The notes: generated by a model from the letters alone, not told the origin. Shown: positions 17,535 to 27,898, counted from the stretch's first letter. The stretch: 64,000 nucleotides of DNA from G963665495 sp963667575 (GCA_963667575.2 CAXXHY010000020.1:1-64000), one strand, 5' to 3'. Numbers and translations are program-made.

Positions 17535-19001
17535 TCATTGTTCCTGGAGCCAGGACCGGCGTACGGATGTCATGTCTCGTTCGAATTGCAGAGCGGACGC
17601 CGCTGGTACGTAATTGTTGACGCAATCCAGCATAGCATCTTTGCGCATGCTGGTAATGCCGCAATAATATACGGGCCATTTCGCGTCCGTAATGACCTCG
17701 TAGTCCGAGACGTCGCCGTAGTAATGGGAAATGTAGGCGTCCTTGGAAGACTCGATCCGGTACAGCTGGGTGTTCAGCTTGGGCAAACCCGTGGCATCCG
17801 GAGCCGACAGTCGGTATTGTTGCTGAAAATCATAGAGCTGCGCGAATGCCTTTGACGTTGCCTGCAAGGACATGGTGAAGACCTGGTAATTCTCCAGGCT
17901 CGCACCGTCCGACCGGGTTTCCAGCACTCTGTAGCCTGGATTGTTGTGAAATATGGGCGAGACCGAAGGCGTAACCCAAACCGGAATCTGGACGTTGTTT
18001 GTCCCTTCCATGATACGAAATTCATCCATGTGCGTATGCCCGGCGTAGACCATGGTTATGACGTCGGCGTACTCTTCCACAATCGACAGAAAGCGTTCGT
18101 TGTATTCCGAATGCCACATGAGCGAAACATCGGAGAGCTTTCCGTCAGATCCGAGATAGTAACGGGCAGTGCTGTAGATATCGATGCCCGGAGGTACGTG
18201 CGTGACCACCACCACGGGAAGCCCCTGGGCACGGGCCAGAGCCAGTTGCGCGGCAAACCAGGACAGCTGCGTCCAGGCCGCATCTCCCGCGGTTGGAGTG
18301 GGACGATGGCTGGAAAACAGCACGGAATTGAGGCTCAGAACAATCATGCTGCCTAAGTCCGCCCGAAAGTAGCCCCCGGCCTTGTACGTGGAGGTGTAAT
18401 CCGTACATGTGGCGCGATTCTCCAGAAACGCCGTATACAGAGGTTCGGCAGTATCATTGAGATAGGCGCCGCCCGCGGCGAGAAGATAATCCCCGAGATA
18501 GGCGTCGTTGTTGCCGAGGGTGAAAAACACCGGGGCATTGGGAAAACGCTTCTGCACCTCTAAGGCAAAAAAGGTGACGGTTTTCAGGATGAAGCTTTTC
18601 AGAGCCGTCTCGTCCGTGGAGCCATGCAGGGAGTAGAAGTAACTATTGAATCCGTGCCCCAGGATATCTCCGGGAAAAATGATGAATTTCGGGTTCGGCA
18701 CCTGCTGCGCCGCACTATCCAGGGCCGCTTTCAGGAGCGGATAATTGGCTTCACTGCTGTAAGCGGACACCGCCGAGACTGAGGATCCCTCAAAAATTCC
18801 CTCCCACGCGCTCGCAGCATTACTTTTCAGACTCGAGAATAAGGACGTGTCATAATAGGGATTGAAATGGACGTCCGTGATGATCAGCGCATTGCCGGAG
18901 CTACCCGCGCAATAGCCATTGACTGAGAAAAATGAAGCACAAAACAGAAGAACGGCAAACGCGACCGACAGAAACACCCCGCTACGCAAATTACTACGCA
19001 T
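17535..19001 (-). CDS. secreted metallophosphoesterase (acid sphingomyelinase-like)
   Basis: Exported calcineurin-type phosphoesterase of 488 residues. The signal peptide is about 1-32 (LSVAFAVLLFCASFFSVNGYCAG). The five metal motifs are in order: DVHFN, GDILGHG, GNNDAYLGD, THVPPGID, and YAGHTHMDEF. The overall layout (D-V-H-F-N-P-Y-Y start, GN-N-D and H-T-H-x-D spacing) matches the sphingomyelinase-like phosphodiesterase subgroup. It would act in the periplasm or outside the cell on phosphate diesters or monoesters; the substrate is not known. It is monocistronic and convergent with the tRNA. Start ATGCGTAG follows GGGGGG. Confidence 0.88.
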   Translation of the reverse strand: MRSNLRSGVFLSVAFAVLLFCASFFSVNGYCAGSSGNALIITDVHFNPYYDTSLFSSLKSNAASAWEGIFEGSSVSAVSAYSSEANYPLLKAALDSAAQQVPNPKFIIFPGDILGHGFNSYFYSLHGSTDETALKSFILKTVTFFALEVQKRFPNAPVFFTLGNNDAYLGDYLLAAGGAYLNDTAEPLYTAFLENRATCTDYTSTYKAGGYFRADLGSMIVLSLNSVLFSSHRPTPTAGDAAWTQLSWFAAQLALARAQGLPVVVVTHVPPGIDIYSTARYYLGSDGKLSDVSLMWHSEYNERFLSIVEEYADVITMVYAGHTHMDEFRIMEGTNNVQIPVWVTPSVSPIFHNNPGYRVLETRSDGASLENYQVFTMSLQATSKAFAQLYDFQQQYRLSAPDATGLPKLNTQLYRIESSKDAYISHYYGDVSDYEVITDAKWPVYYCGITSMRKDAMLDCVNNYVPAASALQFERDMTSVRRSWLQEQ

Positions 19002-19531
19002 AAAGCCCCCCGCTTATTTCAGGTTCACTGATTCGAATACGAATGGTCTCAATTCAATAACCGCCCCGGCCAGGGCTGTGAGGTCCCTGGCGGCGCATAG
19101 GCACAGTTATATCGACGTGACGTCGCTGCAATACACAATCAACTCATTTGAAATAGATCAAAATTCATCGACGCTGTCCAGACTTCAACCCCCTACCTGA
19201 AGAGCCGGACCGATCTCCATCGACTATCCTTTTTCGCCTTAAGTCATGACCGGAGGCCCCAACACAGCCGTCCTTTCGAAGCCAGAGATCCCTGTTTTTC
19301 CGCTGTTTGTTTTCTTTCAGCAACACTGCCAGATTGACATTTTGTTGGAGCGCACTATTATCAGACTAAATTAGTATGAAATTCTCAAATTTTTCGATTT
19401 TAGAATACGTATCATTCTATTATTTTCAGACCTCACGATGTACCTGGGATACTCCGGTTCTTTGGCGGACGATCATGACCTCTGCCTCTGCACCACTACC
19501 ACACGGCACCTCAAGTACGCAGGAATAAAGC
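19002..19531. other. intergenic spacer before GGDEF gene
   Basis: About 530 bases between divergent genes. It contains a good promoter at 19334-19361. I see nothing else supportable. Confidence 0.55.
19334..19361 (+). promoter_or_regulatory. sigma-70-type promoter upstream of GGDEF protein
   Basis: Consensus TTGACA (19334-19339), 16-base spacer, TATTAT (19356-19361), about 165 bases upstream of the start at 19532, leaving a fairly long leader. Confidence 0.55.
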
Positions 19532-20470
19532 ATGACGGATCTGACAAGCTCACAACTCGAAGAACTGGTCATTTTACGGGCAATTGTTGAAAATTCTCCC
19601 GACCAGATCATCATTGCGTCCGCATCAGGAATTATTCTGGATGTCTATCCTGGCAAAGAACGCATGTTCACTCTTGATGCTTCAAAAATGATCGGCAAGC
19701 ACTTTACCGAACTGTACTCTCCAAGATTCTCCGAAATAATTTTCAAAGTTATCAGTAATGTACTGGAAAACAACAATCCTCTGGTATTCAGTTATTCTTT
19801 GACTACAAACGAAATTCTGGCCTACTCGAGTCCTGAGCAATCTGAAGAGGTCTATTGGTTTGAAGCAAGAGTTAATCCACATTCATTCAAGCATTTCAAG
19901 GAACAGGTCATACTCTGGTTCGCCCGTGACATCACCAGAAAAGTCCGGTTGGAAAAAGAAATCAAATTTCTGGCTGACCATGACGAACTGACAAAGACAT
20001 GCAACAGAAGAAAATTTCTGGCAGTTTTGGCAGAAAATTACTCGCAATTCAAGCGGTACACGTATGATACATGTATTTTCATGATAGATATTGATAATTT
20101 CAAAGACGTCAACGATACTTTCGGGCATCCCTCAGGAGACAAGGTCATCCGTCATATCGCGCGTGTTTGCTCAGCAACAATTAGAAGAACTGATGTTCTG
20201 GGCCGCCTTGGCGGTGAAGAATTCGCAATTCTGCTGCCCCATACCGATCCGGAGAGCGCTTTTACTCTTGCAGAACGTTTACGTCGTGAAATTCAAAATT
20301 CCCCTTGCCAGATAGAAGAGAACAGATCGATCAATGTTACAGTCAGCATTGGGATTTCCCAATTCAAAGTTTCGGACAAAAAAGACACTGACGCTTTGAG
20401 CCGTGCGGACGAGGCCATGTACGCCTCGAAAAACAGCGGAAGAAACGCTGTAACGGTTTTCAGCGACTGA
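19532..20470 (+). CDS. PAS-GGDEF diguanylate cyclase
   Basis: Cytoplasmic protein of 312 residues that makes c-di-GMP. An N-terminal PAS (about 10-135: ILRAIVENSPDQIIIASASG) is followed by GGDEF (about 145-310: DHDELTKTCNRRKFL, FMIDIDNFKDVNDTFGH, RLGGEEFAILLPH). The active-site loop is intact GGEEF, and the inhibitory I-site RRTD lies exactly five residues upstream, so product feedback is expected. It has no membrane segment. Start ATG follows AGGAA. Not in an operon; another diguanylate cyclase starts 205 bases downstream on the same strand. Confidence 0.92.
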   Translation: MTDLTSSQLEELVILRAIVENSPDQIIIASASGIILDVYPGKERMFTLDASKMIGKHFTELYSPRFSEIIFKVISNVLENNNPLVFSYSLTTNEILAYSSPEQSEEVYWFEARVNPHSFKHFKEQVILWFARDITRKVRLEKEIKFLADHDELTKTCNRRKFLAVLAENYSQFKRYTYDTCIFMIDIDNFKDVNDTFGHPSGDKVIRHIARVCSATIRRTDVLGRLGGEEFAILLPHTDPESAFTLAERLRREIQNSPCQIEENRSINVTVSIGISQFKVSDKKDTDALSRADEAMYASKNSGRNAVTVFSD

Positions 20471-20674
20471 CAGGAACACAGCCGACTGTCCGAATCGACC
20501 TTCGGAAATGACGCGCCTTCCACCAAAAAGGCCCATCCACCCTTGGTTTATTCGTCATTTTAGGATATAGGCCAAAGTAGCCCTGTTTTTTATAGTGCAT
20601 CCACCGAAGCCTTCCCGCATACCACTACAGCGAGTGTTGTTACAGGGGACTCTTTCAACCTTAAGGAGTCTGGC

Positions 20675-23503
20675 ATGAGCAATGGTGGTCCTCCCTCCGG
20701 TTTCTGGATAACCCCTCTCAAAGGCGCGGCCATATACGCCCTTGTCGGGATTGTCTGGATATTTTTTTACGATACCGCGCTCGGGGCTCTGGTCCATGTT
20801 TCCGGCCCCTCCACATCGCTGCAGACATGCAAGGGGTTGTTCTTCATCGTCGTCACGGCCCTGCTGGTATACTGGATGTTGCGAAAATACGGCCAGGAGA
20901 TAGAAAAATCCAACGAACGTACGCGTAAAAGCGAAGCATCGCTGAACTTGCTGTTCCGCTCCCTGCCCCTTGGCGTGGGTACGGTCAATAACCGCATGAT
21001 TACCTCTGCCAACGACAGAGTCAGCGAAATCACCGGATATCCGCTGGAAGAGATTATCGGGTACGAGACACGCAAATTTTACGTGGATGACGATGAATTC
21101 GAACGTGTGGGAAAAGCCCTTTCAGATGAAACCGCACGTACGGGCCGCTGTTTTCTGGAAACCCGCTGGAAGCGCAAGGACGGGCAGGAACTGAATGTCT
21201 TGCTCGGAGCAGCCATGGCGCGCCAATGCGCCTCACCTTCGGACCTCGTACTGTCTGTCATGGATACCACCGAACAGCACAAAAAAGATGTCCTGTACCG
21301 GCTGTTGTTCGAGGAGGCCCATGACGCCCTGTTTCTCATGGACGGGTTGCGATTCGTGGACTGCAACGCCAGCGCTGTCCGATTGTACGGAGCGGAACGC
21401 GAGGAACTCATCGGGGCGTCTCCCATGGATTTTTCTTTGGAGAGCCAACCGGACGGTACGGATTCCAGACAGGCTTCCCTGCAGCGCGTAACTGCCGCCC
21501 TTGCAGATCAGCCCCAGGTATTCGACTGGCGCCACATACGCAGAGACGGTACGCAATTCGACTCCGAAATAAGCCTCAGTTACATCCCTCTTTCAGGCAG
21601 AAAACTGCTGCTGGCCACGGCACGGGACATAACCGAACGCAAGCGTACCCTCGCCGCACTGCATAAAAGCGAAGAATCTCTTTCCAGTATTTTCCGCACG
21701 GTGCCCGTGGGTATCAGTGTCGTGACCAACCGCATCCTGCAAACGGTAAATGACCGCTATTGCGACATTTTCGGCTACAGCAGACAAGAACTGGTGAAAG
21801 ATTCAATCAAAAAACTGTATATTTCCGAAGAGGAATACGTACGCTGTGGAAAAAGCATCTACGGACAACTGGACCAAAGCAATGTCAGCTCCGTGAATGC
21901 ACGTATGGTTCGCAAGGACGGTACGGAAATCTGCGTGCTCATGAATTCAACCCTGCTCTCAACCTCTGACGATGGCTTTACGATCATTTCGAGCATTCTG
22001 GATATCACAGACCAGAAACGAACCGAGGAACAACTCCGTGCCAGCGAGGAACGGTTCAAGGCTTTGCATAATGCCTCCTTCGGGGGCATCACCATTCACG
22101 ACAAGGGAGTGATCCTGGATTGCAACCAGGGACTTTCCGACATCACCGGTTACAGCGTGGATGAACTCATCGGCATGGACGGCCTGCTGCTCATTGCCGA
22201 AAAATACCGGAACCTGGTCATGAACAACATCCAGGGCCAGTATGAGGAACCCTACGAAGCCAGAGGGTTGCGCAAAAACGGCACGGAATATCCGCTGCGA
22301 TTGGCTGCCAAAGTGATCCCGTTTCAAGGGCAGAAGGCCCGCGTGGTGGAATTCCGGGACATCACGGATCAGAAACGGGCCGAAGAGGAGCTGCGCAATC
22401 ACCGCGACAAACTCGAGGAAATGGTCCGCGAACGCACCGAGGAGTTGACGGAGTCCAACGCAGAACTCCAAAGGCTCATGGCGGCCACCGACAGCCGCTC
22501 CGAACAGACCGCCCTGCTGAACGAAATGGGAGAGCTGCTGCAAGCCTGCGAAACCGAGGAGGAAACCTACCAGGTTGCCGTGGGCGTTTGCAATAAATTG
22601 TTCCCCAACGACGCCGGGTGCATCGGCATACTCGATGAGAACGACTGGAGCATCAATGTGGTTGGCTCCTGGGGACAAGGCCACAGCTGCAATGCGGAAT
22701 TCGCCTATACCGATTGCTGGGCCATCCGGCGGGGCAAGGCGCACATGGTCCTGGAAACGCAAAAGGATCCCTTATGCCAACACGTACACGATACTCCCGA
22801 ATACGGGACATTGTGCGTACCCATGAGCGCGCAGGGAAAAGTTCTTGGCATTACTCATATGCTTTTCGACAATGAGATAAAAAAATACAAATTGTCGGAG
22901 CAAAAACGTATTGTGCAGGAAAAACGCTTGATGCTTTCCGGCCTGGTGGAACGGTACGCTCCGAGCCTCGTGAACCTGCGCCTGCGCAACAGCCTGCGCG
23001 AACAATCCATACGGGATCGCCTGACAGGGCTTTTCAACAGACGCCACATGGAGGCCGCCCTGAACCGCGAACTTGCGCGCTCTAAACGCCGCGGCACTCC
23101 CTTTGTGGTGATCATGATAGACGTCGATCACTTCAAGCGCTTCAACGACACCTACGGCCACGAAACTGGGGACAGCGTCCTGCGCGAACTGGGGGGATAC
23201 CTGATTTCTCAGGTTCGTATGGAAGACATACCCTGCAGGTACGGGGGAGAAGAGTTGCTTCTGATCCTGGCCGAATGCAATCTTCGAGACGGACTGCTGC
23301 GGGCCGAGGACATCCGGCGGGGCATCCAGGAAGATGTAACGGTCCTCAACAACGGATCCCGCCTGCAGGTTACCGCGTCCCTGGGCGTGGCCGCGTTTCC
23401 CTTGCACGGAGAAAACCCGGAAACATTAATCGCTTCTGCGGACAAGGCCCTGTACCGGGCCAAGAATGGCGGCCGGAATCAGGTGGTAGCCTATGGGAAC
23501 TGA
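20675..23503 (+). CDS. membrane-anchored multi-PAS-GAF-GGDEF protein
   Basis: Large sensor cyclase of 942 residues. Two N-terminal membrane helices (about 15-32 and 47-66) lead to four consecutive PAS domains (about 85-205, 210-330, 335-455, 460-580). PAS1 and PAS3 are notably alike (LFRSLPLGVGTVNNR vs IFRTVPVGISVVTNR), a recent internal duplication. A coiled coil (RDKLEEMVRERTEELTESNAEL) precedes a GAF domain (about 610-750) with Cys/His-rich spots, then GGDEF at about 775-940. The active loop reads GGEEL instead of GGEEF; the I-site RMED is present. Activity is probable but not certain. Start follows AAGGAG. Confidence 0.9.
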   Translation: MSNGGPPSGFWITPLKGAAIYALVGIVWIFFYDTALGALVHVSGPSTSLQTCKGLFFIVVTALLVYWMLRKYGQEIEKSNERTRKSEASLNLLFRSLPLGVGTVNNRMITSANDRVSEITGYPLEEIIGYETRKFYVDDDEFERVGKALSDETARTGRCFLETRWKRKDGQELNVLLGAAMARQCASPSDLVLSVMDTTEQHKKDVLYRLLFEEAHDALFLMDGLRFVDCNASAVRLYGAEREELIGASPMDFSLESQPDGTDSRQASLQRVTAALADQPQVFDWRHIRRDGTQFDSEISLSYIPLSGRKLLLATARDITERKRTLAALHKSEESLSSIFRTVPVGISVVTNRILQTVNDRYCDIFGYSRQELVKDSIKKLYISEEEYVRCGKSIYGQLDQSNVSSVNARMVRKDGTEICVLMNSTLLSTSDDGFTIISSILDITDQKRTEEQLRASEERFKALHNASFGGITIHDKGVILDCNQGLSDITGYSVDELIGMDGLLLIAEKYRNLVMNNIQGQYEEPYEARGLRKNGTEYPLRLAAKVIPFQGQKARVVEFRDITDQKRAEEELRNHRDKLEEMVRERTEELTESNAELQRLMAATDSRSEQTALLNEMGELLQACETEEETYQVAVGVCNKLFPNDAGCIGILDENDWSINVVGSWGQGHSCNAEFAYTDCWAIRRGKAHMVLETQKDPLCQHVHDTPEYGTLCVPMSAQGKVLGITHMLFDNEIKKYKLSEQKRIVQEKRLMLSGLVERYAPSLVNLRLRNSLREQSIRDRLTGLFNRRHMEAALNRELARSKRRGTPFVVIMIDVDHFKRFNDTYGHETGDSVLRELGGYLISQVRMEDIPCRYGGEELLLILAECNLRDGLLRAEDIRRGIQEDVTVLNNGSRLQVTASLGVAAFPLHGENPETLIASADKALYRAKNGGRNQVVAYGN

Positions 23504-24549
23504 TACCCAAGGAACCTGCGTGTCCAGAAATACGCCGCTTAACGCTCCAAGCCAATGACCGTCAGACACGACGCGATCTGGTCACATGAAGCCTGAACCA
23601 TCTTCTTTCGGCTATGCTCCGGACGTTCTCTTTCTGAAACCTTTCAAATACGGCACTGCTATCCAAACCTGGCCAACGCCGCCAGGTAATACGGACAATG
23701 CGGCCATTTGCACCTCGCCAGTAGGGTTGAAAAGCGCGGCTTGGGGTATTTCTTTCCGGGGAGCCCTTTCCCAGTGTATCGATTTAATACGAAACAGACC
23801 TACTTTTGCAGTGGTTGCATGGTGAGAATTTTGTCTTTTGCAACGGCGGTTACCTGACGCGCACTGTTTATGAGAAAAACATAGTTGCTGGAGGTGGATA
23901 ACACGGCAACCTTGTCTTCTTCCACGGGCATATCCTGTTTGAAAACCATGGTGTACTTTTTCAACGTATTAATTGAATAATGTTGATATTTGTAAAGGTT
24001 AAACAAGACATCGTAAGACAGAACCACCACAAAAAGAAACGAGAACACGTAGTAAAAATATTTCTTTGTAAATTTTCTTTTGTCAAAAAATACTGGCGAA
24101 TAAAAACTGACAAGATAAATGATAGCCCAAAAAAGTGAGAACAAGACAGACCTGAAATTCAATGTATAGAATGAAACAAGGTATACGATGAAAAATACTA
24201 TCATGATGATCCAGTGAGCAATTTCAAAAAAATAACTTTTGGTGTTCTTTTTTTCAGGAAGCATTGCAATATCAAAATGAACCTGCCTTGTTTTCCTTTT
24301 AAGAGAAATAAAAGTAGTCACCTGGCTCAAGACAAACAAACAAACTGTGGATAGCAGAACTAAAAATATATCTATTGAAGAGGAGAAATAATCAGAGGCC
24401 ACGAAAAAATCACTTCCATTGATATTGAAGCAATCCAGAAACAGCATGTTATAGATGTATCCGACTGAAAACAGCACAACAAGACAAATGATCAGGTTTT
24501 CCCATTTCCCCAGAGAAAAAATTGCCCTGTGTAAATTTACAGTCCAACT

Positions 24550-24556
24550 ATTCAAC
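24550..24556. repeat. target-site duplication, left copy
   Basis: ATTCAAC directly flanks the left end of the insertion sequence. The identical heptamer follows the right end at 25764-25770. Confidence 0.85.
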
Positions 24557-25763
24557 TGAAGTAGTTTCGACTAGATCTGACATTTCCTCTTGAAAATAAA
24601 GAGGTTCTCCCTTTTGATGGGTTAGCACAATCCACCAAACCGAGCACCATGCTCAGGAGAACCTCATGGAAAGTTTCAATCAGAATACGATAAAACACAA
24701 GATGGGCCTGCTCAACCTCGCCGAGGAACTCAACAACGTCTCGAAGGCCTGCAAAATGATGGGCTTTTCGCGAGACACGTTTTACCGCTACAAGACTGCG
24801 AAGGAACAAGGCGGAGTTGAAGCCCTCTTCGATCGGAGCCGACGTAAACCCAACCTGAAGAATAGGGTTGAAGCTGATATTGAAGAGGCTGTCATTGCCT
24901 ACGCCACAGATTTCCCCGCGCATGGTCAGGCACGTTCCAGCAACGAACTGCGGAAACGCGGCATATTTGTTTCGCCTTCAGGTGTTCGTTCAATCTGGCT
25001 GCGCCATGGGCTGCATAACTTCAAGCTGCGTTTAAAAGCATTGGAAAAGATCTCCGCCGATCAGGGAGTTGTTCTTACAGAATCCCAAGTCCAAGCACTT
25101 GAGAAGAAGAAGGATGATGACCAGGCGCATGGCGAGATTGAGACTGCCCATCCCGGTTATCTGGGCAGCCAGGACACTTTTTACGTAGGCACAATTAAGG
25201 GTGTCGGGCGTATTTATCAGCAGACCTTTGTGGATACGTACTCCAAATGGGCTGCCGCAAAGCTATACACAACGAAAACACCCATTACCGCAGCTGACCT
25301 ACTCAACGACCGGGTGCTGCCTTTTTTTGAAGAGCAGGAAATGGGGATATTGCGCATCCTCACTGATCGGGGAACCGAATATTGTGGCCGAGCAGAGACA
25401 CATGATTATCAGCTCTTTCTTGGCATTTGTGGCATCGAACACACCAAGACCAAAGCGCGACATCCGCAGACAAACGGTATTTGTGAGCGCTTCCACAAAA
25501 CGATATTGAATGAATTTTACCAGGTTGCCTTCAGGAAAAAGATCTTCCATTCATTGGAGGAATTGCAAACGGACTTAGACGCTTGGCTGGCCTATTACAA
25601 CACCGAGCGTACTCATCAGGGAAAAATGTGTTGCGGTCGAACGCCAATGGAAACTATGATTGATGGCAAGACCATCTGGCAGGAAAAGGTTACAAGTTTG
25701 AACTAAACTGACAATTACAAACCCATCAAAAGGTGACTGTCAGATCAAGTCTGAACCACTACA
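24557..25763 (+). mobile_element. complete insertion sequence, IS481-type (about 1.2 kb)
   Basis: The 1207-bp element is bounded by 26-base imperfect inverted repeats with 21 matches: the left end starts TGAAGTAGTTTCGAC and the complement of the right end starts TGTAGTGGTTCAGAC, both running into GATCTGACA. It is flanked by a 7-bp direct repeat ATTCAAC. It carries one intact transposase gene. It interrupts a membrane-protein gene, and all parts needed for movement look intact. Confidence 0.92.
24666..25706 (+). CDS. IS481-family transposase
   Basis: Transposase of 346 residues. The N-terminal helix-turn-helix (LAEELNNVSKACKMMGFSRD) recognises element ends. The DDE catalytic core has the first Asp in TFVDTYSKWAA, the second in ILTDRGTEYCG, and the Glu in HPQTNGICERFHKT. 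This Q-T-N-G-x-C-E-R-F-H block is typical of IS481/IS3-type integrase folds. Start follows AGGAG within the left end region. It is full length without frameshift, so it is likely active. Confidence 0.95.
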   Translation: MESFNQNTIKHKMGLLNLAEELNNVSKACKMMGFSRDTFYRYKTAKEQGGVEALFDRSRRKPNLKNRVEADIEEAVIAYATDFPAHGQARSSNELRKRGIFVSPSGVRSIWLRHGLHNFKLRLKALEKISADQGVVLTESQVQALEKKKDDDQAHGEIETAHPGYLGSQDTFYVGTIKGVGRIYQQTFVDTYSKWAAAKLYTTKTPITAADLLNDRVLPFFEEQEMGILRILTDRGTEYCGRAETHDYQLFLGICGIEHTKTKARHPQTNGICERFHKTILNEFYQVAFRKKIFHSLEELQTDLDAWLAYYNTERTHQGKMCCGRTPMETMIDGKTIWQEKVTSLN

Positions 25764-25770
25764 ATTCAAC
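25764..25770. repeat. target-site duplication, right copy
   Basis: ATTCAAC, identical to 24550-24556. Its complement encodes the last in-frame codons (L-N) of the interrupted gene. Confidence 0.85.
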
Positions 25771-26471
25771 TCACGAATCTCATTGTACGATTTTTTCAGC
25801 CAGTCGCTCATAAAATCCAGATTGGCATTTTTAAAATCCTTTCTATCAAGATTGAATTGTTCCATCTTATTGACCAGGTACTGCGAATATCCGCCTTCCA
25901 GTCCGAGCAGTTTCATTTCTGAAAACAGGTAGATAGAGATTAATTCAGAAAAATCCTTTTCCCGAGCAAAAAGTTCCATCGCCTCATGAATTTCAATTGA
26001 ATTTCTTTCCCAGAAAATTTCAGTCAATTGTTCTGCAAAGATAGACAACAATATTTTTTCAGTCCCTTTGGAAACATTTTGGTTCTCCGTAGCCTTCAAT
26101 TCTGCAAATACATATTTATACAATGATGCCATCACGATATTCCAATAATCGCTGCTTTCATCATTTTTACTTAAATGATACTTAACCAACATAAAGATAC
26201 AGTTTATTGAACCAGATCTTATATTTTCATATTTATAATGTAAATTTTTCATATACTATATATTTACTTAATAAACTTTTTCTCAGACAATAATAAAAAC
26301 TTCAAAACGATCTTTTAAAATAATAATTACCGACAAGAAATGAACTAAAAATTATTTATCACCATTTTATAACGATATATTTTAAGTATACATAGTCATA
26401 ACAAAGTCAAATTTTTTCTTCAATAATCCTTTTTCATTTTTTACATCACAGCCAGCTGCCGTTGCACTGCA

Positions 26472-26517
26472 CAAGAAAACCCGGTCGGCGATAACATCGC
26501 CGGCCGGGTTTTCTTGA
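26472..26517. terminator. bidirectional Rho-independent terminator
   Basis: A long stem (AAGAAAACCCGGTCGGCGAT/ATCGCCGGCCGGGTTTTCTT) with one mismatch and loop AACA-like centre. The A/T tracts at both ends let it act on both strands. It lies just after the M20 peptidase stop (26551). Confidence 0.88.
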
Positions 26518-26550
26518 CCACCTGTTGGATTCGAAATCAGATTTTCTGCG

Positions 26551-27714
26551 CTATCCGTGCATGTCGGCTATAAAAGCCGTATAGATTTTGGCGGCGTCAA
26601 TGACTTCCTGTACGGGCACCACGTCCTTGGGCGTATGGGCCAGATATTCGTTGCCGGGTCCGAGTCCCACTGTGGGAATGCCGGCCTCGTTGAGGAACGT
26701 TCCATCCACGCCGAAGAACCAGGCGCTGACGTCGCCCCTGGCCCCCATAACCTGTTCGCGCGCCCGGAGCATGGCCTGCACCACGGGCTCTTCAGGCTCG
26801 GTAAACATGGCAGGAAACCATTTCATGCTCTCCACCTCGGCCTGAAATTCGGGATCTTCCGCATGCAGCTTATCGAACAGTTTGCGGAATCCCGCCAGAA
26901 GATCGGCTTCGCTCTCCTCGGGCAAAAAGCGCCGGTCAACTACCACGGAGCAGCGATCCGGCACGATTGGCGTCAAAGCACCGGGACTGGCGGAAATATC
27001 CAGGGCCGTAACCGACGTCTTCCCCAGAAAGTCGTGATCCGGCAGCGGATATTCTTCCTCGTTCTGCATGGCCTGGAGAAAGCGGTTCATCTTGAATATG
27101 GCATTGATGCCGCCGGAAGGGAAACCACCATGGGTGGTACGCCCCTTGGTGGTGATTCTGCATTCGTATTTGCCGCGATGCCCCACGTAGACATCCAGTC
27201 CGGAGGCCTCGCCGCTCACGGCCATGTCCGCGGTGATTCCAGCCTTGAGCAGCGCCTTGATGCCCTCGCCCCTGGCCATTTCCTCGCGCGATACACAGGT
27301 AACCACCACGCGCCCCTTGCGCGGCAGACCAGCCTTGCGGGCCGCCCCACCGGCCTGAACCATGGCGGCGACCGCGGCCTTCATGTCGCAGGCGCCGCGT
27401 CCGTAGATGACCTGTTGGCCGGGAAATCCAAAGGGCTCGCCGTCCTTGAATTCCGCGCTGAACGGATCCTCCATGCTGCCGACACCCGCATGATCGATAT
27501 GGCCGTTGAACATCACTGTCGGGCCGGGTTCCGGACCGGCCAGAACTCCCACCACGTTGTGGAGTTCGTCGGTCCAGACTTCGTCATAGTTCAGGTTCCG
27601 CATTTCACGGGAGATAATGTCGCTGATCGTCTCCTCTTCCTTGCTCAGGCTGGGCGTACTGATCAGCTTGCGGGTAAAATTTATCAGCCGTTCTTCGTTG
27701 ATTGTATATTCCAT
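26551..27714 (-). CDS. M20-family metallopeptidase/deacylase (ArgE/DapE/YgeY-like)
   Basis: Cytoplasmic zinc hydrolase of 387 residues. Metal-binding motifs are present: FNGHIDHAG (His, Asp), GRGACDMKAA (bridging Asp), SREEMARGEG (catalytic Glu-Glu), and a late His in YLAHTPKD. The dimerisation domain is at about 175-290 (GKYECRITTKGRTTHGGFPSGG). The family removes acyl or amino-acid groups from N-acylated or peptide-like substrates. It follows livF on the same strand after about 185 bases, so it probably hydrolyses what the liv transporter imports. The exact substrate is unknown. A strong terminator follows. Confidence 0.88.
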   Translation of the reverse strand: MEYTINEERLINFTRKLISTPSLSKEEETISDIISREMRNLNYDEVWTDELHNVVGVLAGPEPGPTVMFNGHIDHAGVGSMEDPFSAEFKDGEPFGFPGQQVIYGRGACDMKAAVAAMVQAGGAARKAGLPRKGRVVVTCVSREEMARGEGIKALLKAGITADMAVSGEASGLDVYVGHRGKYECRITTKGRTTHGGFPSGGINAIFKMNRFLQAMQNEEEYPLPDHDFLGKTSVTALDISASPGALTPIVPDRCSVVVDRRFLPEESEADLLAGFRKLFDKLHAEDPEFQAEVESMKWFPAMFTEPEEPVVQAMLRAREQVMGARGDVSAWFFGVDGTFLNEAGIPTVGLGPGNEYLAHTPKDVVPVQEVIDAAKIYTAFIADMHG

Positions 27715-27898
27715 ACTGCTCTCCAGTTACATTGCCCGCGGGACGTCCTTTGACAGCACTACCCCCGGCAATTCGTCACTTTCTCTTGTCCAAATGCGGA
27801 GTTACGCATCATAACGGCAATTCAGGGGAACACCCCCAGGTTAGGAACCGGAGGCGTAAAGCCCCCGGATACTACTTCTATTTTCTCGGCAATTTCCT

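Larger units (their letters stand above)
23800..26252 (-). pseudogene. AT-rich membrane protein gene, split by an insertion sequence
   Basis: The 5' part (26252 to 25764) encodes 163 soluble, helical residues beginning MKNLHYKYENIRSG. The 3' part (24549 to 23800) encodes about 250 residues with some six membrane helices (ENLIICLVVLFSVGYIYNML, FLVLLSTVCLFVLSQVTTFI and others). Removing the insertion and one copy of its 7-base duplication joins them in frame as ...EIRELN-SWTVNLHRAIF..., about 412 residues with one stop. Base composition is clearly AT-richer than all neighbours, suggesting transfer from elsewhere. Function unknown; as it stands the gene is inactivated. Confidence 0.85.

Noticed and set aside
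23586..23825. 79-codon plus-strand frame
   Set aside because: No ribosome site or domain; runs into the end of the interrupted membrane gene.
26557..27753. 398-codon plus-strand open frame
   Set aside because: Lies exactly antisense to the M20 peptidase; amino-acid make-up (His/Arg/Gly-rich) is typical of a shadow frame in GC-rich coding DNA.
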